Below, piece after piece: positions 31,484 to 38,555 of a stretch of 64,000 nt of DNA (position 1 is its first letter; every line of letters begins with the position of its first letter). Source of the stretch: Alloalcanivorax profundimaris (GTDB lineage Bacteria > Pseudomonadota > Gammaproteobacteria > Pseudomonadales > Alcanivoracaceae); the NCBI RefSeq assembly GCF_015265435.1, contig NZ_JABJWH010000036.1:310001-374000 (forward strand), given 5' to 3'. The notes beneath the pieces are model-generated. The model was given only the letters and a program-made list of their open reading frames with translations, ran no database searches and had not been told where the DNA came from. The position numbers and the translations under genes were made by a program.

Positions 31484-31846
31484 TTAAACTTCGAAGTCTT
31501 CCAGCTTGGCGCCTTTTTCCAGGGCGTCGCGCAGCCACACCGGACGTTTGCCACGACCGGTCCAGGTTTGAGAGCTGTCCTGGGGATTGCGGTATTTGAT
31601 CTTGGCCGGCTTGCGCACGGCGGCCTTTTTCTTGCGGGTCGCCTTGCGCGCGGTGGTTTTCTTGCGGCTCTTGCTTTTCTCTTCCAGCAGATCGTCCACG
31701 GATACGCCCAGGTCCTTGGCGATCTTGTTGATCTCGGCCTGAGCGCTCTTCACGGCTTCCATGCGTTTCTTCTCGAGCTTGCGCTCCGCTTGCTTGATCA
31801 GTTTTTCCAGTTCGGCGACGGAATAATCGTCCAGGTTAATAGTCAT
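31484..31846 (-). CDS. H-NS family nucleoid-associated protein with basic linker
   Basis: This 120 aa protein has an N-terminal coiled-coil oligomerisation segment (about 5-50), a very basic linker (about 58-85: KSKSRKKTTARKATRKKKAA) and a C-terminal H-NS DNA-binding domain (YRNPQDSSQTWTGRGKRPVW, 85-104) with the AT-hook-like TGRGKRP loop. Such proteins silence AT-rich or acquired genes and bridge DNA. The linker is longer and more Lys/Arg/Ala-rich than in E. coli H-NS and recalls histone H1-like tails. It is convergent with gyrB. Confidence 0.9.
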   Translation of the reverse strand: MTINLDDYSVAELEKLIKQAERKLEKKRMEAVKSAQAEINKIAKDLGVSVDDLLEEKSKSRKKTTARKATRKKKAAVRKPAKIKYRNPQDSSQTWTGRGKRPVWLRDALEKGAKLEDFEV

Positions 31847-31918
31847 TTCACGTTTTCCTTAAGGGTTATAACGGACGTCAACGCCGCTGACTGTAATTTT
31901 TATCCGGACAAAAGGCAA

Positions 31919-32680
31919 TTACGGCTTTGTATTTTTGTTTAAATGTCCCGGATAATGATAAGTAATCCACTCCTCGGCCAGCCGGGTAACGGTTTTGGCG
32001 TCCTTGTCTGTGGTATTAATGGGCGGGCTCACGCGCAGAACGATATCGCCGGGAAAGCGCAGCCAGGAACGGGCCGGCCAGCAATCGCCGCTATTGTGAA
32101 CCATAGCCACCACGGGAACCCGATTACGGCACGCCAGCAAGGCACCGCCGTGATTAAAATGCCCGAGCGTGCCCGGCGATTGTCGGGACCCTTCCGGATA
32201 GATCACCACCGGGATACCGCGGCCGAGCCGATCGGCGCCCTGGGACAGCACCGCCTTCAGCGCCGCCCTGCCCTTGCCCCGGTCGATGCGGATCGGATTC
32301 AAAAGCGCCAGTCCCCAGCCGAAGAACGGCAGCCACAGCAATTCCCGCTTCAACACCGTGGCCTGGGGAGAAATCAGAATCTGCAGAAAGAAGGTTTCCC
32401 AACTGCTTTGGTGGTTGGACAGTACCACGGCGCCGCCGGCGGGCAGATTCTCACGTCCTTCCACGTGAACGCGAACCCCGTTCAAGCGCCTCAACAACCC
32501 CATCGCGAAAACTGTCCAGAGATTCACGAAACGGTAACGCCGTTCGAACGGTAAAAACGGGCCGATGATCACACAGAAAATACTGTGAAGAATGCCGGCG
32601 AGATTATAGAGAATGAAAAACAGGGCACTGCGAACGACAATACCGGGAGTAACCCGACGGCGGTCGGCGGGAGGGTTCAT
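31919..32680 (-). CDS. lysophospholipid acyltransferase, PlsC family
   Basis: This 253 aa membrane acyltransferase acylates lysophosphatidic acid or a related lysolipid. The N-terminal hydrophobic helices are followed by the catalytic block NHQSSWETF, where the usual HX4D is HX4E, a variant I know from the PlsC-like gene beside gmhB in pseudomonads. IYPEGSRQSPG is the substrate-binding motif. Its ATG overlaps the gmhB stop by 4 nt, so the two are coupled. The corresponding P. aeruginosa gene, PA0005, is named lptA. Confidence 0.9.
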   Translation of the reverse strand: MNPPADRRRVTPGIVVRSALFFILYNLAGILHSIFCVIIGPFLPFERRYRFVNLWTVFAMGLLRRLNGVRVHVEGRENLPAGGAVVLSNHQSSWETFFLQILISPQATVLKRELLWLPFFGWGLALLNPIRIDRGKGRAALKAVLSQGADRLGRGIPVVIYPEGSRQSPGTLGHFNHGGALLACRNRVPVVAMVHNSGDCWPARSWLRFPGDIVLRVSPPINTTDKDAKTVTRLAEEWITYHYPGHLNKNTKP

Positions 32681-33231
32681 GAAGGGTCCTTGAGAAACGC
32701 ATCGACAAAGCGGGCCAGGGAATCGTATACCGCCACCGGCCCCAGATCCTCGGGCAGGCCCTTGTCCAGGGTGCGCCGGCCCTTGCCGGTGCGCACCAGC
32801 ACCGGTCGGCAGCCGCGCGCCTGGCCGGCCTGAAGGTCCCTCAGACTATCACCAACCAGGGGCACGCCGGCCACCTCGCCATAATCGGCAACAATTTGGT
32901 CCACCAGGCCCGGCCTGGGCTTGCGGCAGTCGCAGCCATCGTTGGGGCCGTGGGGACACACGTAGATGCCGTCCAGGTGAGCGCCGGCGTCGCCCAGGTG
33001 GGCGCGCATGCGCTCGTGGATGGCCGCCAGGGTGGCGGCATCGAAATAACCGCGCGCCAGCCCGGATTGATTGGTGGCCACCACCACCCGGTAACCGGCG
33101 TGGTTGAGGCGGGCGATGGCATCCGCGCTGCCGGGCAGCGGATGCCATTCCGAGGGGGTTTTAATGTAGTCGTCGGAGTCCTCGTTGATGACCCCGTCGC
33201 GGTCGAGAATAACCAGCTTGTTGATACTCAT
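32677..33231 (-). CDS. gmhB: D-glycero-beta-D-manno-heptose 1,7-bisphosphate 7-phosphatase
   Basis: This 184 aa HAD-IIIA phosphatase of the ADP-heptose pathway serves LPS inner-core synthesis. Motif I is ILDRDGVINEDS with both aspartates, motif II is VATNQSG, and the zinc-binding cluster is CPHGPNDGCDCRKP. Motif IV is LVGDSLRDL. It is coupled to the plsC-like gene downstream. The SDR gene of the accessory cassette ends only 13 bp upstream, so cassette transcription may run into gmhB. Confidence 0.95.
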   Translation of the reverse strand: MSINKLVILDRDGVINEDSDDYIKTPSEWHPLPGSADAIARLNHAGYRVVVATNQSGLARGYFDAATLAAIHERMRAHLGDAGAHLDGIYVCPHGPNDGCDCRKPRPGLVDQIVADYGEVAGVPLVGDSLRDLQAGQARGCRPVLVRTGKGRRTLDKGLPEDLGPVAVYDSLARFVDAFLKDPS

Positions 33232-33244
33232 GGCGGCGAGTATA

Positions 33245-34039
33245 TCAGGCCATGGTATCGACGATGCCTCCTTCCACGCGCAGGGCGGCGCCGGTGGTGG
33301 CGGAAGCCTGGGGCGATGCCAGATAGACGGCCATGTTGGCCACTTCCTCCACGTCCGCCACCCGTTGGATGATGGAGCTGGGCCGGTTTTCCTGGACGAA
33401 GCGTTTTTCCACTTCCTGCTCGGAAACGCCCTGCTCCTCGGCCATTTGCTTGAGCATTTTGCCCACGCCTTCGGACCGGGTGGGGCCCGGCAGAATGGCG
33501 TTCACCGTCACCCGGGTGCCGGACAGCACCTTGGCCAGCCCCCGGGAAATGGACTGCACCGCGGTCTTGGTCATGCCGTAATGGACCATCTCCGTGGGAA
33601 TATTCAGGGCCGATTCACTGGACAGAAACAGCACCCGGCCCCAGTCGCGTTCCTTCATGCCCCGGGCGTAATGGCGGGACAGGCGCACCGCGCTCATCAC
33701 ATTGACCTGAAAGAAGTTTTCCCAGTCCTCGTCCAGGATCTCGAAAAACGGCGTGGGCTGGAAAATACCCACATTATTTACCAGGACATCCGCCTCCGGG
33801 TGGGCGTCGATCAGCGTTCGACACCCGTCGGCGGTGCCCAGGTCCGCGGCCACGCCGGCCACCGACGCCTCGGGCACCGCCTTCTGAAGGCGGGCGGTGG
33901 CGTCATTGACCCGTTCCGCCGTGCGCCCGGTGATCACCACATCGGCGCCGGCCCGCGCCAGCCCTTCGGCGATGCCGAAGCCGATGCCGGCGGTGGAACC
34001 GGAGACCACCGCTTTCTTGCCGGATAGATCGATACGCAT
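33245..34039 (-). CDS. SDR family oxidoreductase of the accessory cassette
   Basis: This is a 264 aa classical SDR. The cofactor motif is SGSTAGIGFG, NNVGIF is the NNAG equivalent, a serine lies in LSSESAL, and the catalytic Y154-x-x-x-K158 (YGMTK) is intact. The loop KMLKQMAEEQGVSEQEVEKR is a feature of 3-oxoacyl-ACP-reductase-like SDRs acting on small hydroxy acids. The start 34039 is supported by TTGGAG 6 nt upstream. An in-frame ATG 22 codons earlier would add a tail without SDR character. It is the last gene of the minus-strand arm of the cassette. The substrate is unknown. Confidence 0.88.
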   Translation of the reverse strand: MRIDLSGKKAVVSGSTAGIGFGIAEGLARAGADVVITGRTAERVNDATARLQKAVPEASVAGVAADLGTADGCRTLIDAHPEADVLVNNVGIFQPTPFFEILDEDWENFFQVNVMSAVRLSRHYARGMKERDWGRVLFLSSESALNIPTEMVHYGMTKTAVQSISRGLAKVLSGTRVTVNAILPGPTRSEGVGKMLKQMAEEQGVSEQEVEKRFVQENRPSSIIQRVADVEEVANMAVYLASPQASATTGAALRVEGGIVDTMA

Positions 34040-34101
34040 GATGCCACTCCAAGAAGAAACCAAGGGAATACCCGGGTAGGTGGCGATGGCCACCGCCGAT
34101 C

Positions 34102-34872
34102 TCAAGGGTCGGCGGCCAGGCCCAGCATGTCCGCCAGGCTCAGGTCGGTGTCTTCCTCCACCAGCTGGATGTGCGCCTCCAGGTCGCGCAGGTGCCGGTC
34201 CATCTCGCGCCGGGCGCCGCGCACGTCGCCTTTTTCCAGGCAGTCCACCACGCGCTCGTGCTCGTCGTGCTCACAGGTGGCGTTGCCCGGTGGCTGGAAC
34301 AGGGCCACCACCAGGGAGCAGCGGGAAATCAGCTCGGAGAGATAGCGCCGCAGCATGGGGTTGCGGGACAGCTCGCCGAGCCGGATGTGAAAGGCGCTGG
34401 CCAGCCCCGCCCATTCGGTCTGGGCGTAGCGGTGCATGGCGGCGTGCTCCTTGCGCAATTGCCGGCGCAGGGAGGCATAGTCCGCCCGGGTGGCGTGTTC
34501 CGCCACCAGCGGCAGCACCGCCGCTTCCAGGGCGCGGCGGGCTTCGAACAGTTTGCCCACTTCTTCCCGGCTGGGCATGGCGACAATGGCGCTGCGGTTG
34601 GGGCGGAGCTCCACGATGTGATCGTGGGCGAGCCGTTGCAGCACCTTCTGCACCAGGGAGCGGCCTACCCCGAACAGTTCGCACAGGGCCGCCTCGGGGA
34701 GCTTGGTGCCGGGTTTGAGCCGCTGCTCCATGACGCCGTCGACAATGGCGCGATGGATGCGGTTTTCCTTTTCCGCCGGCTTTTCCCGGGCCGCCGGAGC
34801 CTGGCCGGCGAGGGCCTGGGGCCGCACCTTGGGCCGGCCGCGATTCTTGGTTCCCGGTGTGCTCTGACTCAT
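34102..34872 (-). CDS. GntR family transcriptional regulator (FadR/FCD subfamily)
   Basis: This 256 aa regulator has a basic N-terminal tail (about 1-35), a winged helix-turn-helix (IHRAIVDGVMEQRLKPGTKLPEAALCELFGVGRSLVQKVLQRL) and an all-helical FCD effector domain (about 105-230) with the metal/ligand-site histidines typical of this group (FHIRLGELSRNPML, EHDEHERVVDCLEKGD). Such proteins usually repress a transport/catabolic operon until an organic acid or related metabolite binds. It overlaps the deacetylase-like gene by 4 nt. A candidate operator lies at 36310. Confidence 0.92.
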   Translation of the reverse strand: MSQSTPGTKNRGRPKVRPQALAGQAPAAREKPAEKENRIHRAIVDGVMEQRLKPGTKLPEAALCELFGVGRSLVQKVLQRLAHDHIVELRPNRSAIVAMPSREEVGKLFEARRALEAAVLPLVAEHATRADYASLRRQLRKEHAAMHRYAQTEWAGLASAFHIRLGELSRNPMLRRYLSELISRCSLVVALFQPPGNATCEHDEHERVVDCLEKGDVRGARREMDRHLRDLEAHIQLVEEDTDLSLADMLGLAADP

Positions 34873-35762
34873 GAAAACAGGCTGTCCATGTGGTCGCAGA
34901 TCGCCCCCGGCGTGGTCAGCCAGAGGGCCTCGCGGTGGGCGGCGATGTGGCTCAGGGCCCGGCGCAGATGGCGCAGCCGGTAGGGCTGGCCCACCAGGTA
35001 CGGATGCAGGGCGATGCCCATTACCAGGGGTTGCCGCTCGGATTGTTCCAGCATTTCATCGAACTGATCCACGATCATATCGGCGAATGCCCGGGCGTCC
35101 AGCTTGCGGGCGATGATCATTGGGATGTCGTTGATCTCCTGGGGATAGGGAATCGCCCACAGGCCACGGCCGTCCCGGGTGGCCATGGGCACCGGCTGGT
35201 CGTCGTGGCTCCAGTTCAGTGTATAGCGGTAGCCGGTCTCGGCGAGCAGGTCCGGGGTGAGGCGCGACTCGCCGATCCACGGCGACAGCCAGCCGGCGGG
35301 AGGCCGGCCGGCATGGGCCGCCATGCGTTCGCGGCAGTGCAGCAGCAGGGCCCGTTCGTCCGCTTCCTCCAGCGTGCCGGGGTAATCGGCGTTGCTGTGA
35401 CCGTGGGCGATCAGCTCGTCGCCCCGGGCCAGGCAGGCCTCCAGGAGTTCCGGGCAATGGTCATAGAGGGCGGTGTTGGCGATGGTGCCGGCGGGCAGGC
35501 CCAGGGCGTCGAACAATTCCAGGCAGCGCCAGGCGCCCACCCGGTTGCCGTATTCCCGCCAGGCGTAGTTGAGCACGTCCGGCTCCGCGAAGGCGGCGCC
35601 CAGTTTGGCGCCCATCCCCCCGCCGAAGGCGAAATGCTCCAGGTTGAAGCCCAGGTACACCGCCAGCCGCTTGCCGCCGGGCCAGTGATAATCCGGGCGC
35701 CGGTGAATCGCCGAGTAGGCGAAGCGGCCCGGATCCGGCAGCGGGCCGAAGGGCGCCGTCAT
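34869..35762 (-). CDS. polysaccharide deacetylase family protein (PuuE-like)
   Basis: This 297 aa NodB-fold protein is most like the PuuE/allantoinase-type branch. Recognisable points are RLAVYLGFNLEHF, ELIAHGHSNADYPG with the HGHSN metal-site remnant, GWLSPWIGESRLTPDLLAETGYRY and HDDQPVP. Family members hydrolyse cyclic amides (allantoin) or N-acyl groups. The actual substrate here is unknown. I place the start at ATG 35762, which overlaps the SnoaL-like gene as ATGA. An upstream in-frame start would add 17 residues. It is co-transcribed with the GntR regulator and probably metabolises what the divergent ABC importer brings in. Confidence 0.85.
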   Translation of the reverse strand: MTAPFGPLPDPGRFAYSAIHRRPDYHWPGGKRLAVYLGFNLEHFAFGGGMGAKLGAAFAEPDVLNYAWREYGNRVGAWRCLELFDALGLPAGTIANTALYDHCPELLEACLARGDELIAHGHSNADYPGTLEEADERALLLHCRERMAAHAGRPPAGWLSPWIGESRLTPDLLAETGYRYTLNWSHDDQPVPMATRDGRGLWAIPYPQEINDIPMIIARKLDARAFADMIVDQFDEMLEQSERQPLVMGIALHPYLVGQPYRLRHLRRALSHIAAHREALWLTTPGAICDHMDSLFS

Positions 35763-36193
35763 TGTCGCGCCAGCCCGGCCCGCACCAGCAGCCATTCGGC
35801 GCTGTCGTTCCACACATCCATCTCCGTGATCAAACCGTCGCGGATCACATAGCGATCCACGTAGCGGTTGCCTTCAAAAGGCGTGCCGTCCGGCCATTCC
35901 CCATACAGGGTGCCGATGTTGTAGACCACGGCGCTGTCCAGGGTGCCGCCTTCCACCACCTCGGTGGCCTGGAAGCGTTTCTTGACCCAGGCATAGCGCT
36001 GCCGGTTGAACGCGGTGCAGTCCGCCGGGTCGCCCATTTCGCGGTTGCCGGTGAAGCGGATTTCGAGGTCGCCGGCCACGAACCGGCGAGCGGTTTCCGG
36101 GTCCGGTTTCATCAGAATAACCAGGTAGGTATCCACCAGGGTGGCCGGGTCGAGAATCGGCTGGTCGCTGTTCCAGTCTGGTGCGTTGTCCAT
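35759..36193 (-). CDS. SnoaL-like / NTF2-fold protein
   Basis: This is a 144 aa protein with the cone-shaped NTF2/SnoaL pattern: an N-terminal helix (DPATLVDTYLVILMKPD), then strands including IRFTGNREMGDPADCTAFN and a C-terminal VDRYVIRDGLITEMDVWNDSAEWLL typical of the family. It could be a small isomerase or hydrolase, or a ligand-binding protein. The start at 36193 has GGAG 8 nt upstream. It is the first gene of the minus-strand arm, translationally coupled to the deacetylase-like gene. Confidence 0.8.
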   Translation of the reverse strand: MDNAPDWNSDQPILDPATLVDTYLVILMKPDPETARRFVAGDLEIRFTGNREMGDPADCTAFNRQRYAWVKKRFQATEVVEGGTLDSAVVYNIGTLYGEWPDGTPFEGNRYVDRYVIRDGLITEMDVWNDSAEWLLVRAGLARQ

Positions 36194-36309
36194 GATCGGG
36201 TCTCCGTTCTGCCCCTTGTCTGTGCGCCGGCGAAGCTCCGGAATGGTCGGAAAAAGCCGCGCGCCGGGTCGGCGAAGCGGGCTTTGAATGCCCACGAACA
36301 CCGGATTTT

Positions 36310-36319
36310 TTGTCGACAA
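36310..36319. promoter_or_regulatory. candidate GntR/FCD operator in the divergent promoter
   Basis: TTGTCGACAA is a perfect 10 bp palindrome of the TTGTNNACAA type bound by many FCD-type GntR regulators. It lies in the 262 bp spacer between the SnoaL-like gene and the substrate-binding protein gene. A second palindrome, TGACGTCA, is at 36333-36340. The assignment to the regulator at 34102 is inference. Confidence 0.55.
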
Positions 36320-36455
36320 TTAATGGTTTATGTGACGTCAGAAATTAAAGCAATTTACGTGCCCGGCCGGTGATGGCGGCAAGATGGCACGCGCCTTGCG
36401 TTATGGGATTCGGGGCGAACGCCCGATCCATCCCATTCACGAAAGGGGGAATCCC

Positions 36456-37655
36456 ATGTTGTGTACCGACAAAGGGTTACGTATTCACAAAGGTTTGCTG
36501 GCCGCCGTGCTCACCGCGCTGCTGGCCACGCTGCCCTGGCGCGCCATGGCGGCGGAGCCGATCAAGATCGGCCTGATCACCGCCTTGTCCGGCCAATCCG
36601 CTCTGGCCGGCGAGGCTATTACCCGCGGTCTGCAAACCGCCATTGACGAAATCAACGCCGACGGCGGCCTGCTCGACGGTCGGGAGCTGGTGCTGGTGCG
36701 CCGCGACGACGAGGCCAACCCGGCCAAGGGCGTGGTGGCGGCCCGGGAACTGATCCACAAGGAGAAGGTGGCGGTGCTGTTCGGCGGCCTGGACACGCCG
36801 GTGTCCCTGGCCATCGTGCCGCTGGCCAACCAGGCCAGGGTGCCCTTCGTGGGGCCCTGGGCGGCGGGCACGCCGATCACCAAGAACGGCGCCGATCCCA
36901 ACTTCGTGTTCCGGGTTTCCGCCATGGATGAGCTGGTGGACAAGGCCATGGTGGCCTACGCCCAAGAGAACTTCGGCTCCGAGAAATTCGGCCTGATGAT
37001 GATCAACAACCCCTGGGGCGAATCCAACCAGAAAGGGCTGGTGGTGGCCCTGGACGAGAAAGGCATGGCGCCGGTGGCCAGCGAGAAATTCGACGGCGAC
37101 GCCATCGACGTGGTGCCCCAGCTCACCCGGCTGCGTGACGCCGGCGCCGACACCATCGCCATGGTCGGCAACGTGGGCCCCTCCGCCCAGGTGGTGAAAT
37201 CCCTGCGCCGCATGGGCTGGGGCGTGCCCATCGTGTCCCACTGGGGCCCCGCCGGCGGTCGCTTCACCGAGCTGGCCGGTCCCGGCGCGGAAAAAGTCCA
37301 CTTCGTGCAGACCTACAGCTTCTTCGGCGAGCAGTCGCCGGTGGGCGAAAAGCTGATCGCCGCGCTCAAGGCCAAATACGACGACGTGGACGGCCCCGAG
37401 GACATCACCCCGGCGGTGGGCGTGGCCAACGCCTATGACGCCATGCACCTCACCGCCTTGGCGATCGAGAACGCCGGTTCCACCGACGGCCCGGCGATCC
37501 GCGAAGGCTTCTTCGCCATCGACAGTTACCCGGGCCTGATCAAGACCTATGAGACGCCGTTCTCCCCGCAACAGCACGACGCTCTGGGGCCGGACGATTA
37601 CGTGTGGGCGCAATTCATCGACAACCGCATCGTGCCGGTTGAACTGAACGACTGA
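36456..37655 (+). CDS. ABC transporter substrate-binding protein (LivK/HAAT family)
   Basis: This 399 aa periplasmic binding protein has a Sec signal peptide (cleavage after WRAMA, about residue 29). The mature part starts AEPIKIGLITALSGQSALAGE and has the two-lobe Leu/Ile/Val-type fold. GGLDTPVSLAIVPLANQARVPF and the hinge are as in the type-I periplasmic binding proteins that also bind amides, urea or aromatic acids. I place the start at ATG 36456, with AAGGGGGA upstream. It is the first gene of the importer operon, divergent from the catabolic arm. The ligand is unknown. Confidence 0.93.
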   Translation: MLCTDKGLRIHKGLLAAVLTALLATLPWRAMAAEPIKIGLITALSGQSALAGEAITRGLQTAIDEINADGGLLDGRELVLVRRDDEANPAKGVVAARELIHKEKVAVLFGGLDTPVSLAIVPLANQARVPFVGPWAAGTPITKNGADPNFVFRVSAMDELVDKAMVAYAQENFGSEKFGLMMINNPWGESNQKGLVVALDEKGMAPVASEKFDGDAIDVVPQLTRLRDAGADTIAMVGNVGPSAQVVKSLRRMGWGVPIVSHWGPAGGRFTELAGPGAEKVHFVQTYSFFGEQSPVGEKLIAALKAKYDDVDGPEDITPAVGVANAYDAMHLTALAIENAGSTDGPAIREGFFAIDSYPGLIKTYETPFSPQQHDALGPDDYVWAQFIDNRIVPVELND

Positions 37656-37670
37656 CGGAACGGGTTATCC

Positions 37671-38555
37671 ATGGACACTCAGCTGATTTCGGCGCTGATC
37701 AGTGGTCTCGGCATGGGCAGCATGTACGGCCTCATGGCACTGGGCTTCTACATCACCTTCGCGGTGTCGGGAACGGTGAACTTCGCCCAGGGCAGCTCCA
37801 TGATGCTGGGCGCGGTGCTCTGCTTCACCTTCGCCCAGACCCTGGACTGGTCACTGTGGCTGGCGGTGCCGGCGGCGCTGGCGCTGTGCGGGCTGTACGG
37901 CCTGCTGGTGGAACGGCTGGCGGTGCGGCCCTTCGTGCGGCGCGGTTCCGACGCCTGGCTGATGTCCACGGTGGCCCTGGGGATCGTCCTGGATAACCTG
38001 GTGATGCACACCTTCGGCAAGGAGCCGCGCAGCCTGCCCTCTTCCCTGGCGGTGTCGCCGGTGGAAGTGAGCGGCCAGGGCCTGGGCGTGTATCCCCTGC
38101 AATTGATCATTCCACTGGTGGGGCTGGCGCTGGCCGCCGCCCTGCATCTGGTGGCGCGGCGCACCCGTTGGGGCACGGCGCTGCTGGCCACCAGCCAGAA
38201 CCGGGACGCGGCGCGTTTGATGGGCATTCCCATCGGCCGCGCGGTGGCCGGTGCTTTCGCCCTGTCCACGGTGCTGGCCGGCGTCGCCGGCATGCTGATC
38301 GCGCCGCTCGCCAACGTGAACGCGGACATGGGCACCCTGTTCGGCTTGAAAGCCTTTTCCGTGGCTATCCTGGGCGGCATCACCAGCGCCTGGGGCGTGA
38401 TGATCGCCGGCCTGCTGTTCGGCCTGGCGGAAAGCGGCATCACCGTGGCCCTGGGCTCCGGCTATACCCACATCATTACCTTCGCCCTGGTGATCGTGGC
38501 CCTGGCCCTGCGTCCCAACGGCCTGTTCGGCCGCGCGGAGGTGAAGAAAGTATGA
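37671..38555 (+). CDS. branched-chain amino acid-type ABC transporter permease (LivH family)
   Basis: This 294 aa inner-membrane permease has about eight hydrophobic helices. The conserved GLMALGFYITFAVSGTVNFAQGS near the N-terminus and the coupling-helix region SQNRDAARLMGIPIGRAVAGAFALS are typical of LivH. It pairs with the LivM domain of the next protein. It starts 15 bp after the binding-protein gene, and its stop overlaps the next start as ATGA. Confidence 0.93.
   Translation: MDTQLISALISGLGMGSMYGLMALGFYITFAVSGTVNFAQGSSMMLGAVLCFTFAQTLDWSLWLAVPAALALCGLYGLLVERLAVRPFVRRGSDAWLMSTVALGIVLDNLVMHTFGKEPRSLPSSLAVSPVEVSGQGLGVYPLQLIIPLVGLALAAALHLVARRTRWGTALLATSQNRDAARLMGIPIGRAVAGAFALSTVLAGVAGMLIAPLANVNADMGTLFGLKAFSVAILGGITSAWGVMIAGLLFGLAESGITVALGSGYTHIITFALVIVALALRPNGLFGRAEVKKV

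Noticed and set aside
36333-36340. TGACGTCA palindrome in the cassette spacer
   Set aside because: An 8 bp palindrome is short and matches no regulator I can tie to this locus. It is mentioned only beside the stronger site at 36310.
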